Translations under genes and position numbers: made by a program | Part shown: positions 46,190-54,832 of the stretch, piece by piece | Numbering within the stretch: the first letter of the stretch is position 1 | Layout of the letters: each line of letters opens with the position of its first letter | The notes under the pieces: model-generated | What the model was told of the DNA's origin: nothing | Database searches by the model: none | What the model saw: only the letters and a program-made list of their open reading frames with translations | NCBI GenBank assembly: GCA_013141115.1 | Contig: JABFRP010000002.1 | Location: forward strand, 124,001-188,000 | Direction: 5' to 3' | Source of the DNA: Ferruginibacter sp. | GTDB taxonomy: Bacteria > Bacteroidota > Bacteroidia > Chitinophagales > Chitinophagaceae | DNA: 64,000 nucleotides

Positions 46190-46810
46190 TTACAGCATAT
46201 TTTTTTGCATGGCCATTTTAATTAACGAAGCAATATTTTTTGCATCAAACTTTGCCAGTAAATTTTTACGATGTGTATCAACTGTGGTGGTACTTATAAA
46301 AAGTTTTTGGGCAATTTCATTATTGGTCATACCATCGGCAATAAGTTCCAGCACTTCTTTTTCTCTTCGGGTAATTACTGGCGCATTATTATCTGTATCT
46401 GTTTTACGCAAAGCCAGTGCAGCATCAAAACTTAAAAATTGTTTTCCTTTTACCACGGTTTCAATGCCTTCAATTAATTCTTCCTGTGTGGCATTTTTAA
46501 GTACATAACCGGAAGCACCACTGCCTATCATTTTTTCTATAAAACTTTGCTGGTTAAAAGTACTCAATCCTAAGATGAATACCTCCGGATGTTTATCCTT
46601 CACTTCCTTACACAAATCGATGCCACTTTTATCGGGCAGGTTAATATCCATTAATATTACATCGGGTGTTTGGTTTTGTAAAAAAGCCAGGCAAGATGCG
46701 GCATTGGTGGCATGCCCCATCCATTCAATATTTTTTTCGTTTTGCAATAATGAATGAATACCTTCTATCACCATATAATGATCATCCACTATAAAAATTT
46801 TAATTGCCAT
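46190..46810 (-). CDS. NarL/LuxR-type response regulator
   Basis: This 206-residue regulator has a receiver domain with the acidic pocket (FIVDDHYMV), phospho-accepting D55 (ILMDINLPDKSG) and Lys in GYVLKNAT. The C-terminal LuxR helix-turn-helix shows ITRREKEVLELIADGMTNNE and then FISTTTVDTHRKNLLAKF. It binds DNA when phosphorylated. It lies one base after the broken sensor kinase and downstream of two intact paralogous kinases, so it is probably the shared output of all of them. Confidence 0.94.
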   Translation of the reverse strand: MAIKIFIVDDHYMVIEGIHSLLQNEKNIEWMGHATNAASCLAFLQNQTPDVILMDINLPDKSGIDLCKEVKDKHPEVFILGLSTFNQQSFIEKMIGSGASGYVLKNATQEELIEGIETVVKGKQFLSFDAALALRKTDTDNNAPVITRREKEVLELIADGMTNNEIAQKLFISTTTVDTHRKNLLAKFDAKNIASLIKMAMQKNML

Positions 46811-46811
46811 T

Positions 46812-47330
46812 TTAAATATTTATTTCAATATGAACGGAAGTGCCTTTTCCATTTTCGGATTGTACATCCAAGATACCTTTTAAAAAATCTACCCTGCTTT
46901 TAATATTTCCCCAGCCCATCCCTTTCGATTGATTTAAAATTGCTGTATCAAAACCTTTGCCATCATCTTCTACAGTTATTGCAATTTTATTACCATCATT
47001 TGTAACCTGCACCACTGCTGATTTTGCTGCGGCATGCTTTATTATATTATGTGTAAGTTCCTGCACAATTCTATAAATTGTAATAGCTGTTATTTGAGGT
47101 ATAGCTACATCATGCAGTCCGATTGACTGGTAAGATACCTGCAATGCTCCCATATTATTTACATCGTTACAAAAATCTTTTAATGCAGTATCCAATCCAA
47201 ATTTAACTAATGCTTCGGGCATCATATTGTGTGCCACACGGCGCATTTCTTTTATCGAACTATCCAGCATATCCATACTGCGTTCAAATGCCTGTACATT
47301 ACTCTCCGTCATTACTAAATTCCCCTTCAT
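46812..47330 (-). CDS. C-terminal fragment of the interrupted kinase (GHKL ATPase)
   Basis: This 172-residue frame starts with an ATG nine codons after the interrupting stop (MKGNLVMTESNVQAFERSMD). It contains the second HisKA_3 helix (SSIKEMRRVAHNMMPEALVK) and a full GHKL ATPase (RIVQELTHNIIKHAAAKSAV, VEDDGKGFDTAIL, MGWGNIKSRVDFL). It lacks the phospho-accepting His. If translated it could bind ATP and perhaps act in trans on the separate N-terminal half. Confidence 0.6.
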   Translation of the reverse strand: MKGNLVMTESNVQAFERSMDMLDSSIKEMRRVAHNMMPEALVKFGLDTALKDFCNDVNNMGALQVSYQSIGLHDVAIPQITAITIYRIVQELTHNIIKHAAAKSAVVQVTNDGNKIAITVEDDGKGFDTAILNQSKGMGWGNIKSRVDFLKGILDVQSENGKGTSVHIEINI

Positions 47331-47357
47331 GGTGTTGAAAGAATATTTTATACCTGA

Positions 47358-48734
47358 TTACATACCCCCCAATCCATCATGTAAATCTTTGGCTAACCTT
47401 GTTCTTTCCTGCTCTTCTCCTTTTAATACCGCTTCAGTTGCAGTTAGCTGTTGTTGCATTTCCAACTCGGCTATTTGTTGCCACTGTAATTTTTGTTTAT
47501 GATGGTAATTAAGGTACAATAAAAAAAGTGTTCCCAACAGTAATATTGTACTACCTGTAAGCAGGTAATTCAAAGTACTTTTCTGCTTAATAATTTTTTT
47601 TCCGGCCTGCAGTTCCAACTCTTTTTTTTCTGCCTGATATTTTGCTTCCAGCTCAAATACTTTTTTCTGACTATTACGGCTTTGTACCGAATCTTTTAAT
47701 TGCACATACCTTTTTAAATAGCGGAAACTTTCAGCAATATTTCCGGCTTTTTCTTCAGCCTGCACTAAATTAAGCAGGCTTGCAGTATGCACATCATCAA
47801 ACTGGTATTCCTCTGCAAGTGCAGTTGCTTGTTTTGAAAACTTAAGTGCATTGGCGTAATCATTCATTTTTAAATATACCTGCCCCAAATTTTGCAGCAC
47901 TAATGCAATATCATACTGTGTGTTTATCGCTGTAAACGACCGCAGGGCAGCTTTGTAATAATAAATGGCAGAGTCGTATTGTAGCGCTTTATTTGCAAAG
48001 TACTGCCCTGTAAAATTGTTAAAAATGCCAATGGCAAAAGTTATACCCTGCGGTGCAGCCAATGCAAGGCCATTTTTAGAAATAATCACTGCACTATCGT
48101 AATTTTTAATAAAATTATGTGCATCCGCCAATGTAATTAATCCACGAATAATAAGGCCCGTATCTTTTGCTTTTACTGCAAGGCGATTGGTTTCTCTTGC
48201 GTAAAAAAACATTTTAAAAGTGTCATTTAAGTGCTTGTATATACCTGCAAGATTGTAATAAGAGTTTGTTATTTTCAATTCATCGCCATTAGCAGTAAAC
48301 ACATTCATAGCATGCAGGTAATACTCCACAGCCGAGTCATAATTTTGCCTGCGTTGAAAAATAGCAGCATAGCGGTTTAAAATTGTTGCTGCTTGTGTGG
48401 AGGAAGCTTTGTCTTTTTTATCTTTTACTGCCATGTAGGCCTTATCAAGCAGCAGCTTACTGCTATCTAATTTCATTTCGTAAAACAATAATCCTGCACG
48501 CAAACTATAGGCAACCGAAAGGCCATACTGATAATTAATTTTTGTACACAACACTACTGATGACTCAATGGTGCTGATTGCTTTTAATGGATCAGAAAAT
48601 TGAATTTTTGCTGCATATTCGTTTAACCGGTTTGCAGCAGTTGTGTCATTACCTGTGTTGCCCAAAATATTTTGTGCAGCAGTTTGTAGAGCTGTACAAA
48701 AAAATAAAATTACTATGGTTAAAAAAAGCCTCAT
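47358..48734 (-). CDS. N-terminal fragment of the interrupted kinase (TPR sensor, membrane helix, H-box)
   Basis: This 458-residue frame has a signal-like N-terminus (RLFLTIVILFFCTALQTAAQ) and then five to six TPR units (SYYNLAGIYKHLNDTFKMFF, IALVLQNLGQVYLKMNDYAN). A membrane helix (LNYLLTGSTILLLGTLFLLY), a coiled coil and the H-box ending KDLHDGLGGM follow, then the stop. The TPR part faces the periplasm. Its ATG overlaps the stop of the upstream paralogue by four bases, so the kinases are translationally coupled. Confidence 0.65.
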   Translation of the reverse strand: MRLFLTIVILFFCTALQTAAQNILGNTGNDTTAANRLNEYAAKIQFSDPLKAISTIESSVVLCTKINYQYGLSVAYSLRAGLLFYEMKLDSSKLLLDKAYMAVKDKKDKASSTQAATILNRYAAIFQRRQNYDSAVEYYLHAMNVFTANGDELKITNSYYNLAGIYKHLNDTFKMFFYARETNRLAVKAKDTGLIIRGLITLADAHNFIKNYDSAVIISKNGLALAAPQGITFAIGIFNNFTGQYFANKALQYDSAIYYYKAALRSFTAINTQYDIALVLQNLGQVYLKMNDYANALKFSKQATALAEEYQFDDVHTASLLNLVQAEEKAGNIAESFRYLKRYVQLKDSVQSRNSQKKVFELEAKYQAEKKELELQAGKKIIKQKSTLNYLLTGSTILLLGTLFLLYLNYHHKQKLQWQQIAELEMQQQLTATEAVLKGEEQERTRLAKDLHDGLGGM

Positions 48735-50686
48735 ACATTTAATTCAATGTGAACTGAAGTACCTTTTCCTGTGCCTGATTGAACATCCAGTGTACCTTTT
48801 AAAAAATCTACCCGGCTTTGAATATTTGCCCAGCCAATACCTTTTACCCCCTGTAAAATTACAGTATCAAATCCTTTTCCGTCATCCTCTACTGTTACCG
48901 ATAGCTGCTCGCCCGATTTAGTTACTTGTACAATAGCATTATTTGCAGCCGCATGCTTCATCGTATTATTGATGAGTTCCTGCACAATACGATACACCGT
49001 TATTGCAATGGTTTGGTTTATCATTTCATTCTCCAATCCTATCGACTGGTAATTTACTTTTAATGCACCACTTTGATTGATATCGTTGCAAAAATCTTTC
49101 AGGGCAGTATCCAATCCAAATTTTACCAACGCTTCTGGCATCATATTATGTGCTACACGGCGCATTTCTTTTATTGAACTATCCAGCATATCCATGCTGC
49201 GTTCAAATGCCTGTGCATTGTCAGGCGTCATTACTAAATTTCCTCTCATGTTATTAAACGAATATTTTATTCCTGATAGCATACCACCTAATCCATCATG
49301 CAGATCTTTGGCCAGCCTTGTTCGCTCCTGCTCCTCACCCTTTAGCACAGCCTCAGTTGCGGTTAATTGTTGTTGTGTTTCTAATTCTGCAATACGTTGT
49401 TGTTGCAGTTTTTGTTTTTGTTTATAGTTACGGTAAGAGAGCAATGACACGACCAGTAATACCACCGCTCCGCTTATCAAAATATAATTAAGCATATTTT
49501 TTTTCTGGATAGAAAGTTGCTGCAACTTTCTATCTGCTTCTAATTGCGCTATTTTACTTTCCTTTTTTTCATTCTCATATTTCTTTTCAAGCTCTAGTGT
49601 GTTTTTTTGAATAGTTTCATTCAGCAGGCTGTCTGCTAATACTGTGCTTTGCATGGCGTAATAATCACCCAGCTTCATATCCTGCATTGAAAACGCCAGG
49701 TTAGACAATTGCACAAATACTTTTCCTCTTTGCTCTTTAAATCCATATTGATAAGATAAAGCCAATGCTTCTTTTGCATATTGCAGTGACAGCGGGTAAT
49801 TTTTTATGGAGTTGTAATAAAATGACAACCCCTTCCTTGCAATCAATTCACTTTCATGTGCGCCAATTTTTACAGATAACTTTAACGCATTATCCATATA
49901 GGGTTTCATTTTTTCGTACTCGCCACGCTCTAAATAAATATCCCCAAGGTTTAAATAGGCGCTTTGCTCTAGATTTTTATCTTCAGTATTCAGCGCTATT
50001 TGCAAACATTCTTTAAAAATTACTGCAGCAGTATCAAACTTTTTAATTGACAAATAATTTAGTCCCAAATTATTAAGGGCTGTACCCAAATAAGAAGGAT
50101 TATTAAGTTTACGAAAACCAGCAACAGCTTTTTGCCCATATCCCATCGCCCTGTCGTATTGCTTCAAAGCGGTATACAAGCTTTGGAGTATGTCATTTCC
50201 CATTGCCTCTGTATCAGCATCCCCAAATTTTTGAAATATTTTTTTCCCTTCCTCGTAGTATTTTGCAGCAGTTTCATACTCCCCTTTAACCCTGTAAGAA
50301 GTGCCGGTATTAAACAATGTTTTAGCTATGTAAAGTGAATCTTTAATTTGCCTGGATATCTCAACAGATTCTAAATTTAAAACAAGCCCGGAATCATACA
50401 ACCCCTGCATATTTAAAAGATACGTGTAGTTGGTGATGTATTTTATTCTTCCCCGGGGATAACCAATTTTACGACTGAGTGCTCCTGCCATATTATAATA
50501 ATACTTTGCCGTTTCCGGTTCGTTAGATTCATACTGTTGTCCAATACTAATATATAGCAGCACGGTAGCAGTATCATTTTTAGTTTTGGGTAGCAGGCGC
50601 AACAAACTGTCCCTGTTCATTAAAACCTGTGCCTGCAGTAACAACTGGCAACATAAAAAAAACAGTATAAATAAAATTCGTTTCAT
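48731..50686 (-). CDS. TPR-containing sensor histidine kinase, paralogue 2
   Basis: This intact kinase of about 651 residues has a signal peptide (KRILFILFFLCCQLLLQAQ), six or seven periplasmic TPR units (TALNNLGLNYLSIKKFDTAA, EQSAYLNLGDIYLERGEYEK), one membrane helix (NYILISGAVVLLVVSLLSY), a coiled coil, the HisKA_3 box RTRLAKDLHDGLGGMLSGIK and a GHKL ATPase. The kinase core is almost identical to its two neighbours while the TPR region differs. I start it at the ATG at 50686, since the longer frame adds a non-signal stretch. It probably phosphorylates the NarL-type regulator at 46190. Confidence 0.88.
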   Translation of the reverse strand: MKRILFILFFLCCQLLLQAQVLMNRDSLLRLLPKTKNDTATVLLYISIGQQYESNEPETAKYYYNMAGALSRKIGYPRGRIKYITNYTYLLNMQGLYDSGLVLNLESVEISRQIKDSLYIAKTLFNTGTSYRVKGEYETAAKYYEEGKKIFQKFGDADTEAMGNDILQSLYTALKQYDRAMGYGQKAVAGFRKLNNPSYLGTALNNLGLNYLSIKKFDTAAVIFKECLQIALNTEDKNLEQSAYLNLGDIYLERGEYEKMKPYMDNALKLSVKIGAHESELIARKGLSFYYNSIKNYPLSLQYAKEALALSYQYGFKEQRGKVFVQLSNLAFSMQDMKLGDYYAMQSTVLADSLLNETIQKNTLELEKKYENEKKESKIAQLEADRKLQQLSIQKKNMLNYILISGAVVLLVVSLLSYRNYKQKQKLQQQRIAELETQQQLTATEAVLKGEEQERTRLAKDLHDGLGGMLSGIKYSFNNMRGNLVMTPDNAQAFERSMDMLDSSIKEMRRVAHNMMPEALVKFGLDTALKDFCNDINQSGALKVNYQSIGLENEMINQTIAITVYRIVQELINNTMKHAAANNAIVQVTKSGEQLSVTVEDDGKGFDTVILQGVKGIGWANIQSRVDFLKGTLDVQSGTGKGTSVHIELNV

Positions 50687-50746
50687 AATTAAATAAATTA
50701 TGCCCTTGTTAGTTCTGCAAAATCCAAATACTATTGGCAAGTTTTA

Positions 50747-52687
50747 TTACACGGCAATTTCTATGTGTACAGATGTGCCTGTGCCCGCTGTAGATTTAAC
50801 ATCCAGTTTGCCTTTTAAAAAATCGATCCTGCTTTGAATATTACTCCATCCAATTCCTTTTGACTGATTTAGTATGGCGGTATCAAAACCTTTACCATCA
50901 TCTTCCACCGTAACTGCAAATTGATTATTGGCATTTGTAATTTGCACAATAGCTGTTTTAGCAACTGCATGTTTCATGGTGTTATTAATTAACTCCTGTA
51001 CAATTCGGTAAATAGTTATGGCTACGGTTTGATCAATCTCCAAACCTTCCATTCCAATTGACTGGTAAGAAACCTGCAATGCTCCTGAATTATTGATATC
51101 GTTGCAAAAATCTTTTAATGCGGTATCTAATCCAAACTTCACCAGCGCTTCGGGCATCATATTATGTGCCACCCGGCGCATTTCTTTAATAGAGCTGTCC
51201 AGCATATCCATGCTGCGTTCAAATGCCTGTGCATTATCAGGCGTCATTACCATATTTCCTTTCATATTATTGAATGAATATTTTATTCCGGACAACATTC
51301 CTCCTAATCCATCATGCAGGTCTTTAGCTAATCTTGTTCGTTCCTGCTCTTCGCCTTTTAATACAGCTTCTGTTGCGGTTAATTGTTGCTGGGTTTCTAA
51401 TTCGGCAATACGTTGCTGTTGCAATTTTTGTTTGTGCCTGTAATTAATAAAAATCAATACCAAAATAATAAGCAGGGCTGCTGCACTTCCTATCAAAATG
51501 TAATTAATGGTACTTTTTTGTTTTAATTGAGAGGCCTGTAATTTTATTTTGGCTTCCTTACTTTCTGTAGCATACTTTGCCTCAAGGTCTACCGCATATT
51601 CAGCCATTTCCTGTTTCTTCATGCTTTGATCTACCGCCCCCCATTTATTATCCCACACTGCTGCTGCGGCAAAATCCTGCTCTGCATATTTTATTACAGA
51701 CATGGCCAGGTAAAGGCTTTGCATGGGAGCTATTATACTATCAGCTTCGGCAATTTTTAATCCGTCCATAAATTCTTTTTCCGCAACATCAAATCTTTTT
51801 TGTAAAGTATAGTCGTAACCGTAAACCAGGTGCCTGTAGCTGGCACCATTACGGTCGGCTTCATCAAAGCTGGGTTCCATATCCTTCATCTTTGTAGCAA
51901 TCCTGCTCATGTTATTTTCATCGGCCACGTCGTAATAAATAACTCCCAGGTTGATAAGTGCATTTAAAACAGATCGTGATCGTTTATATTTCTGCCCGTC
52001 TATTAAAAGCCGTTCAAAAACGGGTATTGCTTCGGCGTTCCTGTCGGTAGTAATATAACAATTGCCCAGGTTGTTCAACGAGATCAGCATGCCCTTAAAA
52101 TCTTTGTAACGCTCTCCCAGTTCAACCCCTTTTTTACCGTAAGCTATTCCTTTATCATACAGTTCCATTTCGTTGTAAATGCGGCTAAGATTGCCATACA
52201 TAGTAGCCACGTTATTGGTATCTTTTATTCTTTCAGTAAGATCCATAGCATAAGCACTGTACTTAATGGCAGAATCTTTTTTGCGCAGGTTCCAGTAAAG
52301 GCTGAATAATGCACGGTACGAATTTGCTTTTTGAAAGTCGTCGTTAAATTGTGCTGCAGCAGCAATTGCTTTAAGGCAATATTCAACGGCCATTGCGTTA
52401 TCAAACTTGGCATGATATATTTTTACAAAAGCGTGGTAACAGCGATGCCGCATTGGCTCGGCATGCAATTTATTAATGAGTGCTTCGGCCTGCTTATTAT
52501 AAAACAAGGCAGAATCATTATTGGCATCCAGGTAGGCAGCCTGAATATCATTAAGGATAGTAATACGGGAGGTATCTTCTTTACTGTTTTTAAGGGTCGG
52601 CAGCAAATCGCTTATATCTTTATTTTGGGCAACCACTGTTAATGAAATGCCCAAAAGAATTGCTATAAAAATAAAAATACGGGGCAT
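50747..52687 (-). CDS. TPR-containing sensor histidine kinase, paralogue 3
   Basis: This 646-residue kinase is the first gene of the array. It has a signal peptide (PRIFIFIAILLGISLTVVAQ), TPR units (VATMYGNLSRIYNEMELYDK, KGMLISLNNLGNCYITTDRN), a membrane helix (YILIGSAAALLIILVLIFI), a coiled coil and the H-box with H458. The ATPase has RIVQELINNTMKHAVAKTAI, VEDDGKGFDTAIL and GIGWSNIQSRIDFL. The layout matches the Bacteroidota family in which periplasmic TPRs sense an unknown signal. It lies 60 bases upstream of paralogue 2 and presumably shares a transcript. Confidence 0.9.
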   Translation of the reverse strand: MPRIFIFIAILLGISLTVVAQNKDISDLLPTLKNSKEDTSRITILNDIQAAYLDANNDSALFYNKQAEALINKLHAEPMRHRCYHAFVKIYHAKFDNAMAVEYCLKAIAAAAQFNDDFQKANSYRALFSLYWNLRKKDSAIKYSAYAMDLTERIKDTNNVATMYGNLSRIYNEMELYDKGIAYGKKGVELGERYKDFKGMLISLNNLGNCYITTDRNAEAIPVFERLLIDGQKYKRSRSVLNALINLGVIYYDVADENNMSRIATKMKDMEPSFDEADRNGASYRHLVYGYDYTLQKRFDVAEKEFMDGLKIAEADSIIAPMQSLYLAMSVIKYAEQDFAAAAVWDNKWGAVDQSMKKQEMAEYAVDLEAKYATESKEAKIKLQASQLKQKSTINYILIGSAAALLIILVLIFINYRHKQKLQQQRIAELETQQQLTATEAVLKGEEQERTRLAKDLHDGLGGMLSGIKYSFNNMKGNMVMTPDNAQAFERSMDMLDSSIKEMRRVAHNMMPEALVKFGLDTALKDFCNDINNSGALQVSYQSIGMEGLEIDQTVAITIYRIVQELINNTMKHAVAKTAIVQITNANNQFAVTVEDDGKGFDTAILNQSKGIGWSNIQSRIDFLKGKLDVKSTAGTGTSVHIEIAV

Positions 52688-52879
52688 AGTATAATTAAAT
52701 AATTGAAGTAAAAAAAAAAGGCACTGCTGATTCGGCTATCAAGATAAAAATAAATTGTTTACCCATATTACAAATTAACCAGCTTGTATCCTTTTTTTCT
52801 CTCCCCTTTTTCCATGATTTTTCTATTTTAAAAAAATCTCCTGTTTTTGAGGGAGAGAAAAAACTGCACTCACACAATA

Positions 52880-52903
52880 GGTTTGTGTTTATAAAAACAA
52901 ACC
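52880..52903. promoter_or_regulatory. Hairpin immediately upstream of the T9SS protein start
   Basis: GGTTTGT and ACAAACC pair around TTT-ATA-AAA with one bulge, ending two bases before the ATG at 52906. It could be an operator or an RNA hairpin that hides the start. The rest of the 218-base divergent gap holds no gene I can support. Confidence 0.4.
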
Positions 52904-52905
52904 TT

Positions 52906-54822
52906 ATGCGCTTATTATTTTTTACACTTACAATTTTAAACTCCATTATTGCTAATGCACAATGGAGTGCTGATCCTTCAACAAATAATCCTGTATGCAA
53001 TTTTTCCGGCAGCCAAACCAATGTACAGCTAGTTGCCGACGGAACCGGCGGTACTATTATGGTATGGCAGGATACCAGGAACAGCTCAACCGATATTTAT
53101 GCACAACGCATTAGTGCTACCGGCACTTTAATTTGGGCTGTTGATGGCGTGCCTTTATGCACAGCAGCTTTTAATCAATTAAACCCTAAAATAGTAACCG
53201 ATGGTGCAGGTGGTGCTGTTATTGCCTGGATTGATGACAGGAATGGTGCAGGCGCTGGCAACTATGATATTTATGCACAGCGGATAAATGCCAGCGGAAC
53301 AGTATTGTGGGGTGCAGACGGTCTGCCTGTTTGCACCGCAACCGGCATTCAAAACAACCTGCAATTACTGGCTGATAATTCTGGTGCTATGATTGTGTGG
53401 AGTGATGGAAGAGTTGGAAGCAGTAATGCCGACATTTATGCTCAACGTTTAAACCAGTTGGGCACACCATTGTGGACACTTGATGGTGCAGCCGTTTGCA
53501 CTGCATCATCCCTGCAAAACATGCCACAAATAATAAGCGATGGCGGCGCAGGCAGCGCAATAATTACATGGGAAGACTGGAGAAATTTCAGCCAATCGGA
53601 TATTTATGCTCAAAAAATTTCCAATGGAGCTACTTCCTGGACCTTTAATGGTGTATTGATATGTTCCGAACCCAATTTAGCTCATCAGTATAATACCAAA
53701 ATGGTGGCCGATGGCAGTGGTGGTGCTATTATTTGCTGGGAGGATAAAAGGAATGCGGGGACAAATACCGATTTATATGCACAGCGTGTAAACACATCCG
53801 GTATTACACAATGGACTAGCAACGGCATTGCCATTTGTACAGCAAGTGGTATACAATTTACGCATCAATTAATTGCCGATGCAACTGGCGGTGCCATTAT
53901 TGCCTGGGAAGACAGGAGAACCGGCAGAGATATTTATGCACAACGAATTAATGCTTCCGGCGCTGCACAATGGGCTGCTAATGGAATTATTGTTTGCAAC
54001 GATGCCAGCACACAAAGTGAACCACAATTAGTAGCCAGAATATCTGGTGGCACTATTATTATTTGGACCGATGAAAGAAATACTTTTCAGCAGGATATTT
54101 ATGCACAGGGTATTGATGCCGCAGGCAATACATTGTGGGCTGCTAACGGCGTACCGGTTGCCAACGAAGCACATGCGCAAAGTGCCGCACAGCTTATTAC
54201 CGATGGTGCTGATGGTGCTGTTATTGCATGGCAGGATTTAAGAACTACAGCAGATTATGATATCTATTCATCAAGATTATTTACCAGTGGATTATTACCA
54301 CTTCACTTAATTTCATTTTCTGCTGCAAATAATAAAAACAATGTAGTACTCACCTGGGATACAGAAAACGAAACCAACAGTTCGCATTTTGATATCGAAT
54401 TTTCAAGTGACGGAATAACATTTACAAAACTGGCAGCAGTAAAAGCTAAAAACACAGCAGCATCTAACCATTATAGTTTTACCCATCTATCTCCCCAGGA
54501 CAATATTTTATACTACCGGTTAAAATTGGTTGATACTGATGCTAAGTTTAACTATAGTGAAATACTAAAAGTTACCAGCAACAGGTTACCACAACTTAAA
54601 TTGTACCCCAACCCGGCCAGCAATTTTATACAACTTAAAAATATTGCCGCAGGTCAGGTAAAGGAAATACAAATAGTAAGTATTGATGGTAAAATGGTAC
54701 TGGCATTTAAAACCACCAATGCTATGCAATATAATATCAGCCATTTAACAAGTGGTATTTATTTACTTAAACTGATAAAAAAAGACAATACCGTTACAGC
54801 AATTCAATTTAAAAAACAATAA
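52906..54822 (+). CDS. Exported repeat protein with T9SS sorting domain
   Basis: This protein of about 638 residues starts with a signal peptide (MRLLFFTLTILNSIIANAQ). It has about eight repeats of roughly 50 residues, each with an ADGTGGTIMVWQDTRN-like strand and a DIYAQRIN motif (for example NTDLYAQRVNTSG). These look like beta-propeller or beta-helix units. A fibronectin-like segment follows (NVVLTWDTENETNSSHFDIE), then a type A T9SS domain with LKLYPNPASNFIQL and GIYLLKLIKKDN. It is therefore secreted through the type IX system and surface-anchored or released. The ATG at 52906 is preferred to the GTG at 52885. It is the first gene of the exported-protein cluster. Confidence 0.88.
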   Translation: MRLLFFTLTILNSIIANAQWSADPSTNNPVCNFSGSQTNVQLVADGTGGTIMVWQDTRNSSTDIYAQRISATGTLIWAVDGVPLCTAAFNQLNPKIVTDGAGGAVIAWIDDRNGAGAGNYDIYAQRINASGTVLWGADGLPVCTATGIQNNLQLLADNSGAMIVWSDGRVGSSNADIYAQRLNQLGTPLWTLDGAAVCTASSLQNMPQIISDGGAGSAIITWEDWRNFSQSDIYAQKISNGATSWTFNGVLICSEPNLAHQYNTKMVADGSGGAIICWEDKRNAGTNTDLYAQRVNTSGITQWTSNGIAICTASGIQFTHQLIADATGGAIIAWEDRRTGRDIYAQRINASGAAQWAANGIIVCNDASTQSEPQLVARISGGTIIIWTDERNTFQQDIYAQGIDAAGNTLWAANGVPVANEAHAQSAAQLITDGADGAVIAWQDLRTTADYDIYSSRLFTSGLLPLHLISFSAANNKNNVVLTWDTENETNSSHFDIEFSSDGITFTKLAAVKAKNTAASNHYSFTHLSPQDNILYYRLKLVDTDAKFNYSEILKVTSNRLPQLKLYPNPASNFIQLKNIAAGQVKEIQIVSIDGKMVLAFKTTNAMQYNISHLTSGIYLLKLIKKDNTVTAIQFKKQ

Positions 54823-54832
54823 AGCATTGATT

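Larger units (their letters stand above)
46812..48734 (-). pseudogene. TPR sensor histidine kinase interrupted by one in-frame TAA
   Basis: Taken across the stop, the gene encodes 640 residues and aligns with the two upstream paralogues with no indel around the break. The TAA at 47358-47360 replaces the Leu codon (CTA and TTG in the paralogues) of GLGGM-L-SGIKYSF, six codons after the phospho-accepting His of KDLHDGLGG. TTA to TAA is a single base change. Sensor, membrane helix and H-box are thus cut from the ATPase. The frame is otherwise intact and both sides look under recent selection, so the change is either very new, a sequencing error, or bypassed by readthrough or reinitiation at the ATG at 47330. 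Confidence 0.8.

Noticed and set aside
47340..47370. Programmed frameshift in the interrupted kinase
   Set aside because: The two parts are in the same frame and a single codon is replaced by TAA, so no shift is involved. There is no slippery sequence or pseudoknot to suggest recoding.
49077..51443. Antisense frames of 116 codons conserved opposite the kinase cores (49077-49427, 51093-51443, and a shorter one at 47227)
   Set aside because: They mirror the highly conserved sense region of the paralogous kinases. Their similarity is explained by the sense strand, and they have no promoter or sensible protein features.
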